NCBI GenBank assembly: GCA_009801085.1
Contig: VNWV01000007.1
Coordinates: forward strand, 1,612,001-1,676,000
Direction: 5' to 3'
Length of the DNA stretch: 64,000 bases
From: Lasiodiplodia sp. COLG20
Taxonomy: Eukaryota; Ascomycota; Dothideomycetes; Botryosphaeriales; Botryosphaeriaceae
Under the pieces are notes generated by a model that worked only from the letters and a program-made list of their open reading frames with translations, searched no databases and had not been told where the DNA came from. The position numbers and the translations under genes are program-made. Positions 45,609-56,381 of this stretch are shown here, piece by piece; position 1 is the stretch's first letter, and each line of letters opens with the position of its first letter.

Positions 45609-46983
45609 TCACTCTTGATCCTGCAGGAACTCGAGCACGGCTGTTGCGGAGTCAGCACAACATTCAGCTGAGTAGAAAAGAGGTAGCGCCCGCGCGGAAA
45701 AGCTATTGCTTTGCTTTTCCGCCGCTCGGTATTCAGGGGTCCGTCCGCGGCCCCAAAAGCCGGTATTTTTCATACCGGATCGGGTTGCGCGAACCACACG
45801 CCTTGACATCAGACCGTGGCTCCTGCGCTGCCGGCTTGCTTCACGAATGCCTCATCGACTGCTCTGCCCGAGGCACAAGGATCGACGTTCCAAGTGCGAA
45901 ATCCTCCTTGAAGAGGGCGCATGCCATGGATTGGGCCGGAGAACGCGGGCAAAGTAAACCATGGGCCACAGCTCGAGAATGTGCAAGGGAAACCCAAAAA
46001 AAAAGTAAAAAGTAAAAAAGTACGAAGCTCACATACCTTGTCTGAAGCCCTCGGGGTTCTCGGAAACGACCCAGTGCCCGGATTCCACGTCCTTCATCTT
46101 GAACAGCGGGAAGAACCTGCCGATGATGGGTATGGTCTCGTCGGGGACGTAGTGGCTCCTGGTGCCGCGGATGAACAGGGTCGGCTTGCTGAAGCGCTTC
46201 TCGTCGGGGTTGGTGAAGGGGAAGTCGGCCATGTTATCGAGGGCGTTGGCGAGGTAGCCGACGGGGATCTTGAAGCGCAGGTGGTCGGTCCCCGGCGCGC
46301 GCACCAGGTTCGACAGCAGGAACTGACGCACCCCGATCTCCTCGACGAACGGCTTCAGGATGACGTCGGCTTCGCTCTGCTTCTTGGGCTGCGCTGCGTC
46401 CACCTTCTTCATGCCTTTCACGTACTGCGCAAAGTCGCTCTTGAGCGCCGCGTCCACGGGCGCGTTGTCCACCGGGATCAGGTCGCGCACCAGCTCCGGC
46501 CGCCGCAGCGCCACGACCATGGCCGTCTTCGCGCCCATCGAGTGCCCGATCAGCGTCGAGCCGCTCAGCCCGTGGTGCTCGATGAAGTCCTCCGTGTCCT
46601 CTGCGAGCGCTGTGTAGTCGTGGCGGGGGTCGTGCGGAGAGTCGCCATGGTTGCGCAGATCGACGGCGTAGATGGGGCGGTTCAGGTCGCGCGCAAGCTG
46701 CCTGCTCAACACCGTAAGCCCAAGACGCTCTGCAGTCGCTAAGGGGTCAGTAAAAGAGACCGTACTTACTTATGCTCCTGTTATTTCTCTTGGAGCCGAA
46801 CAGGCCGTGCAACATAATAATGGGAGCATTCTCAGAAGCAGTTGTAGAGGACCCTTGCGACTTTGGCGGCTCGTGCAGGTCGTAGGAGAGGTCCAGCCGG
46901 GCGAGCGGGCGCGAGGTGCTGAATGGCCTGATAGTTGCGTGACGCGCCAGCCTGAGCGGCGCCGCAGCTCGTGCAGTGAACAT
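45609..46983 (-). CDS. imo32: Mitochondrial alpha/beta hydrolase, ABHD11/Imo32-like
   Basis: Exons 46770-46983, 46037-46729 and 45609-45640, 312 residues. The N-terminus (MFTARAAAPLRLARHATIRPFSTSRP) is Arg/Ser-rich without acids, a mitochondrial presequence. IIMLHGLFGSKRNNRSI forms the oxyanion region. The nucleophile is Ser135 in LIGHSMGAKTA. LRNHGDSPH follows the fold, and His290 in ESGHWVVSENPE completes the triad. Close in pattern to human ABHD11 and yeast Imo32, mitochondrial hydrolases whose physiological substrate is unsettled. The last ten codons plus stop (AVLEFLQDQE) lie on a separate exon after a 396-nt intron, long for this locus. That intron holds a perfect 7-bp-stem hairpin at 45760-45778. 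Confidence 0.87.
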
Positions 46984-47528
46984 GGCGAGTGGTTGCTGAC
47001 AATGCTTTCTTCCGCGGGACGAGCCTGTTCCCCAACCCCGGTCAATTTTTAGAGATGCCGGATATTACTAATATGACGGAGATATGCGCTTTGGCAGGGA
47101 AAATCGTTTGGCCGGCAGAATTGAATGGGATACGAGGCTGTGAGTCGCTGTGTTCCACACCTTTCCAGAGACCAGGACGGCGTCGAGGTGAGACAAGGCG
47201 ACGCCGACAGGGCGGGTGGTGGCTTGTCACGGCTGAAGTTCTCGAAGGCAGCAGGGAAGGAGGTCAAAGTTACCATTCTAGCCAATGTTGAATTATCCAC
47301 GTTCAAAGCAAACGGGATTTCCCCAATCCGTACCATCCCAACGCCTCTACTTTGCAACGAATCCAAGAAGTGAAAGTCCGTCCGCTTACTCCCATCACGT
47401 GCAGAACCAAAAGCTTCCCCCGCTGGTGACTCAGAAAAATTCCCCCAGGTCTCAACGCCAACAATCAATCAAGCATTCAGCCCCGCTGCAAGCCCCTCAA
47501 TCACCACTGCCACCCCCTCTCTCTGTGC
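46984..47528. other. Intergenic between imo32 promoter and rheb 3' end
   Basis: No gene is recognised. Confidence 0.5.
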
Positions 47529-48545
47529 TCACATCACCGTGCACTTGCCACCCGCGGGGGCCTCGCCTGGGTTTTGGCTCTTCTCGATTTCGCCGATCAT
47601 GTGGTCAAAAGCTCTGGACACATTCTCGTTGTAGCGCGCGCTGGCCTCGGTCCACGCGCACTTGAACTCCTCGGCGAGCGCCTTGCCCTGCTCGGCCGTG
47701 ACCTGGCGCTGTTCAGGGCGCAGGTCGCTCTTGTTGCCGACGATGACCAGCGGGACCCATTCCGTGCCCTGTATCCGAAAAGGTTGCAGCGTCAACATAT
47801 GCTCTGTCTCTCTCGTGCCGCGTGCTGCCCCGTTGCCTAGCTGCTTCGCACTCTCCCCGAGTCGGCACCGGAGCCCATCACTCCCAACGGGTGGAATGCA
47901 GCGGCACCGCCGAGGCAGGGGAACCCGAGCAGCAAATTGTGGCGTTGGGGCGTCGAGTAGTGGCGTTTCGGGTCATCTCTTACCAGGTGGTTGAGGATCT
48001 TGTCGCGGATGATCCGGGCCATCTCGAATGTCTGCTTGGACGCGACCGAATAGACAATCATGTAGCCGTGGATGCCGATGAAGTGCTTCGAGTTCAGGAT
48101 GCTGTACTCATCCTATGGACCGAACACGCTCATTCGTCAGCCATCTTGTGCTGTCAAGCCCAGCAGAGCTGCTCCAGGCCAGACGGCCGTCTCGCTTGGC
48201 CAGCTTGTTCCCGTGTGTAGCCCGCTTCCCGCCCCTCTCAACAAGTCGTGACGTACCTGACCGGCCGTGTCGATGATCTCGGTGGCATAGTCCTGGCCCT
48301 TGTAGCGGATGACCTTGCTGAACGTATTCTCGATCGTAGGATAGTAGCTCTCGACGAAGTGGCCGTCTACGAATTGGACCGTGAGGGAGGATTTGCCTGT
48401 GGGAGCCCGGGGAACGCGGTGGTTAGCAAGCGCCGTGCCAGCTGCTGCGGGGCGCAGGCAAGAGAGAGAAAGGGGAGCGGGATGGTGTACCGACAGAGCG
48501 GCTGCCGACAATTGCAATCTTGCGCTGTTTCGGAGGCGCAGGCAT
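47529..48545 (-). CDS. rhb1: Rheb-type small GTPase
   Basis: Exons 48491-48545, 48257-48396, 47984-48112 and 47529-47768, 187 residues. Nucleotide-binding motifs: GSRSVGKSS (14-22), effector loop ESYYPTIENTF, DTAGQ, NKSD, and the TEASA box. Arg16 and Ser17 replace the Ras Gly12/Gly13 pair, a hallmark of Rheb. The C-terminus is CTVM, a farnesylation CaaX box. Rheb couples nutrient state to TOR complex 1 at endomembranes and in fungi also affects arginine uptake. Intron 3 (47769-47983, 215 nt) is longer than the rest. Confidence 0.94.
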
Positions 48546-49840
48546 CTTCGCACTCGAACTGCTCGGGGTGTACGCGAGGTGAACGAAGGAATAATCCAGG
48601 GTAGTAAAAAACTAGGAGCAAGGACGGGCGAGAGAAAGGGTAGTTCAATTAGAGGGGGCTCCGCGCTTGAATAGTGTTTGGGACTGGCGCCCAGCAGCTT
48701 TAGGCGGTGACGACGACGGCAGTGCCGCAGTACCGGTCCAGCCTATGAAGGAACAGCGGGCAACTGCAAGCTAGCAGCAGACGCAAGCGCAAGGTGCGAG
48801 AGAAGGAAGAAAAGGTGGAAGCTGCAACCCTACGATGGCAGCCTGTCCTTTTACCTAAGAGGCTGCCCGTTCCACAATTGATCGAGTAATGGAAACAAGC
48901 CACACCTATTCGTCCGCCTGCCTCAGCCCGCAGCCACGACACTGCCAAGCCGCGCATATACTGCTGGCGAGCGTTGTGCAGCTACTCTGCTGTCCGCAGC
49001 CTGCAAGGGCAGCTTGTGCGACCACAGCCTCGTCGGGCACAAAGGTCGAGTCTGAATCGTGACGCAATATCCGCAGGGCTGGGACTCCGAGTCCGCCCCA
49101 AGCCCCTCGTGCTCGGAGTTGCCCGCCGTCACATCAGGTGGCATGTCGCCGTGGTACCCTCGCAGCCTCCGGTGAGACGGCTTTGCTTTTATCATTTTCC
49201 TTTCTCGGTTTTGGGGGGAGGACTGCTCACGGACGCATGTCGCGGATGGCTTCTTCTTTTTTTTTTTTTAATCAGCACGTGCGGTCGTAGCATTCATCCG
49301 GTTGGAAGAAATCAGCCAGGTGCCGGATCAATGCAGTTTCAGAACCATGCAATTTCACTTCGACAGCGGGTCTCTCGTGTAAGCCACCGGATCGTGTCCA
49401 CACGCATCCGACGGGCCATTGCCATCCGAGGGGACGTCTACTTGTCAGTCGCAGACGCATTGGCTTCGTTAAACGAGCGCCCAAGACACAAAAAGCAAGC
49501 ACAGATCAAGGAGTGTGTTTGTCTATCTACAATCTTGGCCGTGTCGTTCCAAATGAGAGAATACTTCGTAGTGGGTGCCTCCAAGATGTATGACGCTGCA
49601 TGTCTCAGCCACATCAAGCCGCACAACATGCTTTTCAAAGAGCCTCGTCTCTCGCCCAAAATCATTCTCCAGGGTATCGGGTATCTCGAATTTCCTCCCA
49701 TACTTTACCGTTGCTGCCCATCGTCCCAAGGAACACTCAAAACGCCCTCGCACAAGATCAATCCCTCACGAGAGGATTTTTTTTCCAGCAGGCCAGCCTG
49801 TTTTTTTTTTTTTTACGTTTGGTTGGGTTCCTTTCTGCAT
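48546..49840. other. Intergenic, 1.3 kb, no supported gene
   Basis: rheb promoter on the left and wpl1 3' flank on the right. Poly-T runs lie at about 49255-49270 and 49799-49814. A plus-strand frame of 340 codons (48974-49996) lacks any domain and runs into wpl1 antisense. Confidence 0.45.
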
Positions 49841-52800
49841 CTAGATGTGCCGTCCTTGAAGCCTGTAGATGACTCCTTGCAGCCTTGCTGTGTAGTTTGC
49901 CCATACCTCTCTGCCTTCTTCACCATCGAACTCCTCTTTATCAACTTTTTGGTGCACGAAGATGAACTCTTCAACCGCATGGATCAGCACATCTAGGCGC
50001 TGCTGTGGCAGCTTGGCGCGGACCTTCTCTCTAACAGCCCAAGTTTGGCAGAGATTCCCAAGCAGGACCGCGAGGTAACCGTATGCAACGCTGGATTGAG
50101 ATTCCTCCATTGAATCTGCTTGTGCAGCTCGCTCCATGCCCTCAAGAAAAGACCTGACGAGGGAGTTGAGCAACCCATCGCCATCTTTCATGGAAGCTAC
50201 TCTTGCCTCATTGCTAAACTCGGCAAGATTGATCATTGCGCCAAGCGTGAGAATCAGACGATCCAAAGTTTTGACGTGCTCTTCCTCGTTCAATGGAGTA
50301 GCCAATGCCTGACACCTGTTGTCTATCGAGCGTAATAGGTTCTGTACGAGTGTTGGCCGGGCGAAAACGTTGCAAACCTCTGGGTTGTTGTTTGTTACGT
50401 TCAATGTGAGACGAAGAGCCAGCGGTTCCAACTGTTCGGTCAATGACGGTCCTGAGCCAAGGACTGCATCGATAGAGCCTGCAAGCTGACCCATGGATGC
50501 GTCAGCATCTGTAGAGGAGTTGGTCCAGGCTGATGCATTGAGGGAAGCAGACTCCAGAATCGACAACGTAAGCTCAAGAAATGCAGTGTCCGAGAGTGAA
50601 GCAGATCCTGACGCCAACTTGTGTGCCGGGTCCTTGGCCAGCGCTGCTACATCTGCGAAGGCCCGGAAGCCCAGGAGATCGTCCGTGTTTCTGCTTTCCC
50701 GTAGCTTGCGGATCACAGCCTCTAGACTCTTTAGCGCAATCGCCCTTGGGGAGACAACTTCCAGGTGTTCTTCAGGCCAAATACTCTTCATAACCTGCGA
50801 CCGAAATTTGACGAGTTCGCCCTGGGCATATTTCGACATGTTGGTACGACGTTCGCGCGCAATCTTTGCTATGTCTGAATCGAGCTTGAGCAGGCCAGCT
50901 AGCATCCTCAGACATCCGGCGCTGTACATGGCAGCGACCGATGATTTTGGCGCTTCAGCCGATACCATGAGCTTCATTGCATAAGCAACTAGGAACCCTA
51001 GAATAGGATCCGTGGTTGCACCACAAAAGTGGAAAAGTCGGCTGTCCAAGCCGCCATCCACCATGCGGGTGACATAAGACTTATCTGCCAATTTCGTGCA
51101 TAGCTCCATCAGAGCACTGCGTCTCCTCGCCGGGGGATTTGCTTTCTTTTCCTCAGTATCACCAACGAGATGTTCGATGTCGTCTGCAACACGTAGAGCA
51201 CGTCCTCCCGCACGGAGCTCATGGATACTACGCATGCCACCGCCACCGTCTTCAAGCTCATCGAGGTCATCCTGGGCTCGTACTCTGCGCGATGGACCCA
51301 AACTCTCCAAGCTAGGAAGACCTAGTAACAGCTCATCCTCGAGACTGTTCTCGTTAAGATATGACCTGGTACGGGCGTAGGTAAGCTTTGGGCCTGCGTT
51401 TCCTGGAACTGATGTCTGAGATGATGTGGCTTCTTGAGAAAAGCTTGAGGCCGTTCCAGTATGTTGGGAGCTCTTCGACGACGGACCAGCAGGGGCTTGG
51501 TTGGGACTACTCCTTTCATGTTTGGTGAAATGCGTTTCATCCGCATCGGTCATAGCTTCGTCATCGTTGCTCTCCTCTTCCGATTCGGAGTCTTGTTTCA
51601 ACGTATCTATCAGACGTGGTCGTCTGTTCCCAGTCGTGTGGGTCATATCGGAGCTGGATCGTTGTAGCATGGCCTTTTGACGAGGCTTGGCAGCCTGATT
51701 TAATTTAAGTTCATCGAAGTTGAGAGCACTAGGGCTTTCTGTTGTAGTGTCGTCTAGAAGTTTGCTCCACGCCGTGTGTTGCCGCGGGGTCACGGCTCCG
51801 AAGGGAGATTCCGATGTCCTACCTGGCGGTGTTGCAGGTGTCGGTGCTTCATCTTCTTCTTCCTCGTCCTCGTTTGACGAGTCGGATGATTCTGGGGAAT
51901 GAGGTGATTCGTCAGGGCTAGAAGGTTTGGTTTCTGGTGATGGAAGCATTTTTTGTAGTACTGTTGGCGCGGACCTCCCTTTTTGGATCAAGGGCTTGGT
52001 GAATGTGAATTTTGCTTCAGTCCTCCGTGCTCTTGCTAGCTTGATCGCTTGGGTTGCAGACATTGTGGACGATTTCACTGCGTCTGTCTGGTTGTTTGGA
52101 ACATTTTCCGGTTCTTTCTTTTGCAGACGTGTGGTTCGTGTTCCCGTCACATTGGATGTAGGTCGTGCTTTCATTTTTTGCTTGATGTTGCCTTTCTGAG
52201 ACGGGCCTGCCAGTTCGTCTGTGGATGAGCCAGTAGCCAGGCGTGTGGGGTCTTGTCTTCGAGGACTGGTTGCCCGCAGGCTCTTGACGGACTTGTGAGG
52301 CCTCTCATTGACTACAACCGCCGCACTGATATCATCCTCTGAATTTTCCACCATTTCATAGCTCCTTTTGCTCGGATTTTCCCTTGCCGGCTCTTGCCGT
52401 GGACGATGTATAAGAACAACGGGGTCACGGCGCGCCGCTTGGCTTCCACTTATGGATGCCTTTTTCCCAACAGGCTCCTCTGGACGCCTGCTTACTGACG
52501 GAGTCCGTCTCCGGATGGTTTTTTTCGCCGCTGCGGCTTCAACTTCTTTGTGTAATTGTTCCGACGCAGAGTCTTCAGAAGAGGCGTCCTCGGTCTTTGG
52601 TACAGCGCGTGGCGCAGCCTTCTTGGCTGGGGCTTTCTTTGTCAAAGGTTTCGAGGGTCTGGAAAGCTCTTCGTCGGAAGAAGGCATGTCGAATATAGAC
52701 ATGGAGTCAGTCTTCGCCTTTACCGGAGCACCTTTGGCAGCCGCGACATCCTGGTGAGACGAAATGCTATATCCTTTGCTTGCGGTCCACGATGGTTTTG

Positions 52801-52909
52801 ACAGGCGCGGCTTCTCAGGCGACGGTGCATCATTGAAGATCTTGTAGCTCGTATTGCGCGAAGATTTGCCATATGTTGCAGGCTTCTTCCGCCGCTGCGG
52901 GAAATCCAT
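49841..52909 (-). CDS. wpl1: Wapl/Rad61-type cohesin-release protein
   Basis: Single exon, 1022 residues. The first 540 or so residues are disordered, rich in Ser/Pro/Lys and acidic patches (SSNEDEEEEDEAPTP). The C-terminal region from about residue 545 to the end matches a WAPL domain: MRSIHELRAGGRALRVADDIEHLV, SALMELCTKLADKSYVTRMVDGG, then a helical-repeat body (SLEAVIRKLRESRNTDDLLGFRAFADVAAL). Wapl works with Pds5 to open the cohesin ring and release it from chromatin, limiting loop size and cohesion. The family call relies on the start of the domain; the rest is consistent helical repeat. Divergent from fur1, 751 bp apart. Confidence 0.85.
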   Translation of the reverse strand: MDFPQRRKKPATYGKSSRNTSYKIFNDAPSPEKPRLSKPSWTASKGYSISSHQDVAAAKGAPVKAKTDSMSIFDMPSSDEELSRPSKPLTKKAPAKKAAPRAVPKTEDASSEDSASEQLHKEVEAAAAKKTIRRRTPSVSRRPEEPVGKKASISGSQAARRDPVVLIHRPRQEPARENPSKRSYEMVENSEDDISAAVVVNERPHKSVKSLRATSPRRQDPTRLATGSSTDELAGPSQKGNIKQKMKARPTSNVTGTRTTRLQKKEPENVPNNQTDAVKSSTMSATQAIKLARARRTEAKFTFTKPLIQKGRSAPTVLQKMLPSPETKPSSPDESPHSPESSDSSNEDEEEEDEAPTPATPPGRTSESPFGAVTPRQHTAWSKLLDDTTTESPSALNFDELKLNQAAKPRQKAMLQRSSSDMTHTTGNRRPRLIDTLKQDSESEEESNDDEAMTDADETHFTKHERSSPNQAPAGPSSKSSQHTGTASSFSQEATSSQTSVPGNAGPKLTYARTRSYLNENSLEDELLLGLPSLESLGPSRRVRAQDDLDELEDGGGGMRSIHELRAGGRALRVADDIEHLVGDTEEKKANPPARRRSALMELCTKLADKSYVTRMVDGGLDSRLFHFCGATTDPILGFLVAYAMKLMVSAEAPKSSVAAMYSAGCLRMLAGLLKLDSDIAKIARERRTNMSKYAQGELVKFRSQVMKSIWPEEHLEVVSPRAIALKSLEAVIRKLRESRNTDDLLGFRAFADVAALAKDPAHKLASGSASLSDTAFLELTLSILESASLNASAWTNSSTDADASMGQLAGSIDAVLGSGPSLTEQLEPLALRLTLNVTNNNPEVCNVFARPTLVQNLLRSIDNRCQALATPLNEEEHVKTLDRLILTLGAMINLAEFSNEARVASMKDGDGLLNSLVRSFLEGMERAAQADSMEESQSSVAYGYLAVLLGNLCQTWAVREKVRAKLPQQRLDVLIHAVEEFIFVHQKVDKEEFDGEEGREVWANYTARLQGVIYRLQGRHI

Positions 52910-53660
52910 TGTTTATCGGAAGTGAGAGGCAGCGGCCGCGCGGGCTAGAGCGGCTTTGGAAACGCGGATATTTAGCATGCGCGTATCATTGCAGGGTCCA
53001 GGTAGCTACGCGACTGCAAACGGGCCAATGGCGAAGCAGGTGTGATGGTGATTGTTTTGCCAGAGTAGTAGTAGAAGTGCGGATGAGTCGAGTCGGAGGT
53101 GAAAGCGTGGTGTGAGTTTCGCGACAAGTGCGCGAGCAGGTGGGTGTCGGAGCGCTAGTGCACGGATAGCGAGCGCGAGGTGAGAGGAAAGTGCAACGGT
53201 CGGTGGATGTGTGGGGTCGCGATGTGCAGCGGAGTATGTTGATGATGCAGCAGGCTTGTTGACGCGCGCGCGGCGATGCGCTCGCTGACCACCGAACAAG
53301 ACCGCCTCTTCCGCGGCGCAAAACGGTCCCGCCTGATGCACACCGCCCGCCGCATGCGGTCTAGCTCTCATGCCCTTGCCGCCAATCGCTTCCTTTTGGT
53401 GGGGTCTGCGCATCCCACGGCATCTAGGAGCTCGCCGACGGCCATCTAGCCATGCATCTGCTGCACGACCTGAGCACGAGGGCAGTATCTCGAGCTCCCG
53501 CTATATACACCCCTGGGCGCCGCCGTCTCCTGGATCCTATCTCTCCCCCCCGCTCCCAATCCTCTCTCCCTTGCTGATCTTGCAAGCTTGCCTGCATTAA
53601 AACACCGAATCTGCCAATCCCTAGCCCTGCCAAAGCTTTTACTTCTACCGCAAGCACACC
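52910..53660. other. Divergent promoter region of wpl1 and fur1
   Basis: No gene is recognised. The right half carries a TATA-like site for fur1. Confidence 0.5.
53502..53507 (+). promoter_or_regulatory. TATA-like element of fur1
   Basis: TATATA about 155 nt before the fur1 ATG, followed by C/T-rich sequence typical of fungal transcription start regions. Motif and position only. Confidence 0.35.
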
Positions 53661-54559
<899 letters not shown>

Positions 54560-55320
54560 ATTTACAGCCAGATGGGTTAGATACTTATCCGCCGCCTGTT
54601 CGATATTAGCATAGGAGCTTGATAACATAGGCAAGCTGAGGTCCAACCTCAGAAGAGCTCCAGTCGCATCTGCACGGTCCCGGAACAGATCTCAGGGCTG
54701 AGTGAAGAAACATCTGCAATGGATTCACGTCAGCTAGTCGCAATGGTTTGAAGTACATGGAGAGAAATGGTTTGCTGAAGCAACCCACGTCCGTGTCAGC
54801 GTGAGAATGGAATCATCTGAATCGTAAGACGGCGGTCGAGATCTCAGAGGGGGGATCGACGATGGCATGCAGACACCTTTGTCAGGGCCAAACCCCCTTT
54901 TAAGCCATGCTTCGAAAGAAAGGAATACTGAGATTCATAGCTCCAGACGTCTTGGATCGTCTGACCCCTGGCGAAGCACAATGAAACCCTGAGTTAAAGC
55001 GTATTATTTTTGCTTGAAGGGCGAGAAACCCATAGATTCTCTCGCTACTAGTGTCCTGAAATGCACTCTTCTGGACGCCTATGCGTACATCAGTTGATGG
55101 CCGATATGCCGAAATTGACCAATTAGCGCCGGTAAGGCTATGCTTGAGTTTTCCCTTCATCACCAGACGCCTAAACTCCGCCTCTACCAGCCAGACCGTC
55201 CTTTTTGAGCCTGCTCAGTGCATTTGGGAAGGGACCCGCCTAGGGAAGGGATGTGTGCCCCAAATCCGCCAAGGCCATGCCGCCATTTTGAAAGAAACCA
55301 ATTTTTAATCCAGCCTTATT
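54560..55320. other. Intergenic between convergent fur1 and elf1
   Basis: Only 3' flanking sequence is expected. No gene or RNA is seen. Confidence 0.5.
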
Positions 55321-55851
55321 TCAATCGTCGTCGGCGTAGTCGCCCTCCGCATCGGCCTCATCATCCTCGATGAAGTCGTCTCCGCCACGGCGAGCGCCGC
55401 CGGCTTGTCCTCGTTGCAGCGATCCAGGTTCGCGGAAGGTCTTGCCACTGGCCGCACCGGCTTCTCCCTCGGCCACGGCGTCGCAGGCGTCAACCCAGTC
55501 GTAGTACACGTCGACGGCGGCGGAGAGCGCTGGAGAGAATCGCCGTTAGCGACGGCCAGGGGATATTGATTGCGCGCACTGCTTACCGTTGATATTGCAC
55601 TGGAACGACACGCCACACACCTTGCACGAAAGGTGGCCGATGGCAGCCTTCTTGTCGAGCTTCACGAGGATCGAGTTCTCATGGTTGCAGAATAGACACT
55701 GGAAGGTGGTCGACAGCGCCTCTTTCTGCGAGGCGTTAGCGCTGCTGGTGGTTGTGCACGGCGGCGCGGCGCATGCGGTGCGGCGATTGCGGGATGTGGT
55801 TACCTTCTTTGGCTGCGCGGGCTTCTTCGCCGCCTTCTTGCGCTTTCCCAT
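55321..55851 (-). CDS. elf1: Transcription elongation factor 1 (Elf1/ELOF1)
   Basis: Exons 55804-55851, 55587-55725 and 55321-55529, 131 residues. Basic N-terminus MGKRKKAAKKPAQPKK, then a zinc ribbon with CLFCNHENS and CKVC (CX2C...CX2C), and AAVDVYYDWVDACD as in all Elf1 proteins. The tail is acidic (FIEDDEADAEGDYADDD). Elf1 binds elongating RNA polymerase II, helps it pass nucleosomes and takes part in transcription-coupled repair. Intron 1 could be read in frame but interrupts the conserved PKKKEALSTTF joint, so splicing is preferred. Confidence 0.94.
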
Positions 55852-56381
55852 ATCTGCGGTGATAGGAAAGAGTGAGAGAGTGAATGAGCGTTGATAGCGC
55901 GCGGTGGTGGAGCTGGGCGCTTCGTAAGAAGATATCGCAGAGCTCGATGCACGTCAGCGTTCGCTAAGAATCGAGCGCGGTTTTGTAGCTTTATCGCTGT
56001 GATTGCGAACCAGGGTCTGCGCCGCCGCCCGCAGTCCGCCGCGACTTTTGACCGGCGCTCTCCCGTCTGTGCCCTTTCTCGCCGCCGGCGCGCGCCCTCC
56101 CACCCCATGTGACCGCCGCGTTGGGTAGCCTCTATCTGCGCTGGCCGCGGTTACAAAAGGCCGTGGCCCCTTGCAGCTCGAGCCGCAGGTAGCCTACGTC
56201 TCGTTCCTCACGATCTCCTTTTCCCTTTCTCTGCTCTCGCGCTTCCGGCTTCCCCGCGGACAAGCGCAGCTCTGTCTCCCCGCAGCGTTAGATACATTGC
56301 CGTGTTTCTAGGAGTAGGGCAATCCAATTTGTCTCAGCAGCTTCCACTGAGCCCTTTGTCCCCTCTCCGCCATCTCCAGCC
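55852..56381. other. Divergent promoter of elf1 and urc1
   Basis: A CT-rich tract (about 56195-56290) precedes urc1. No other feature is seen. Confidence 0.5.

Noticed and set aside
48974..49996. Plus-strand open frame of 340 codons
   Set aside because: Spans poly-T tracts (FFFF runs) and overlaps the wpl1 3' end; no domain or splice partners.
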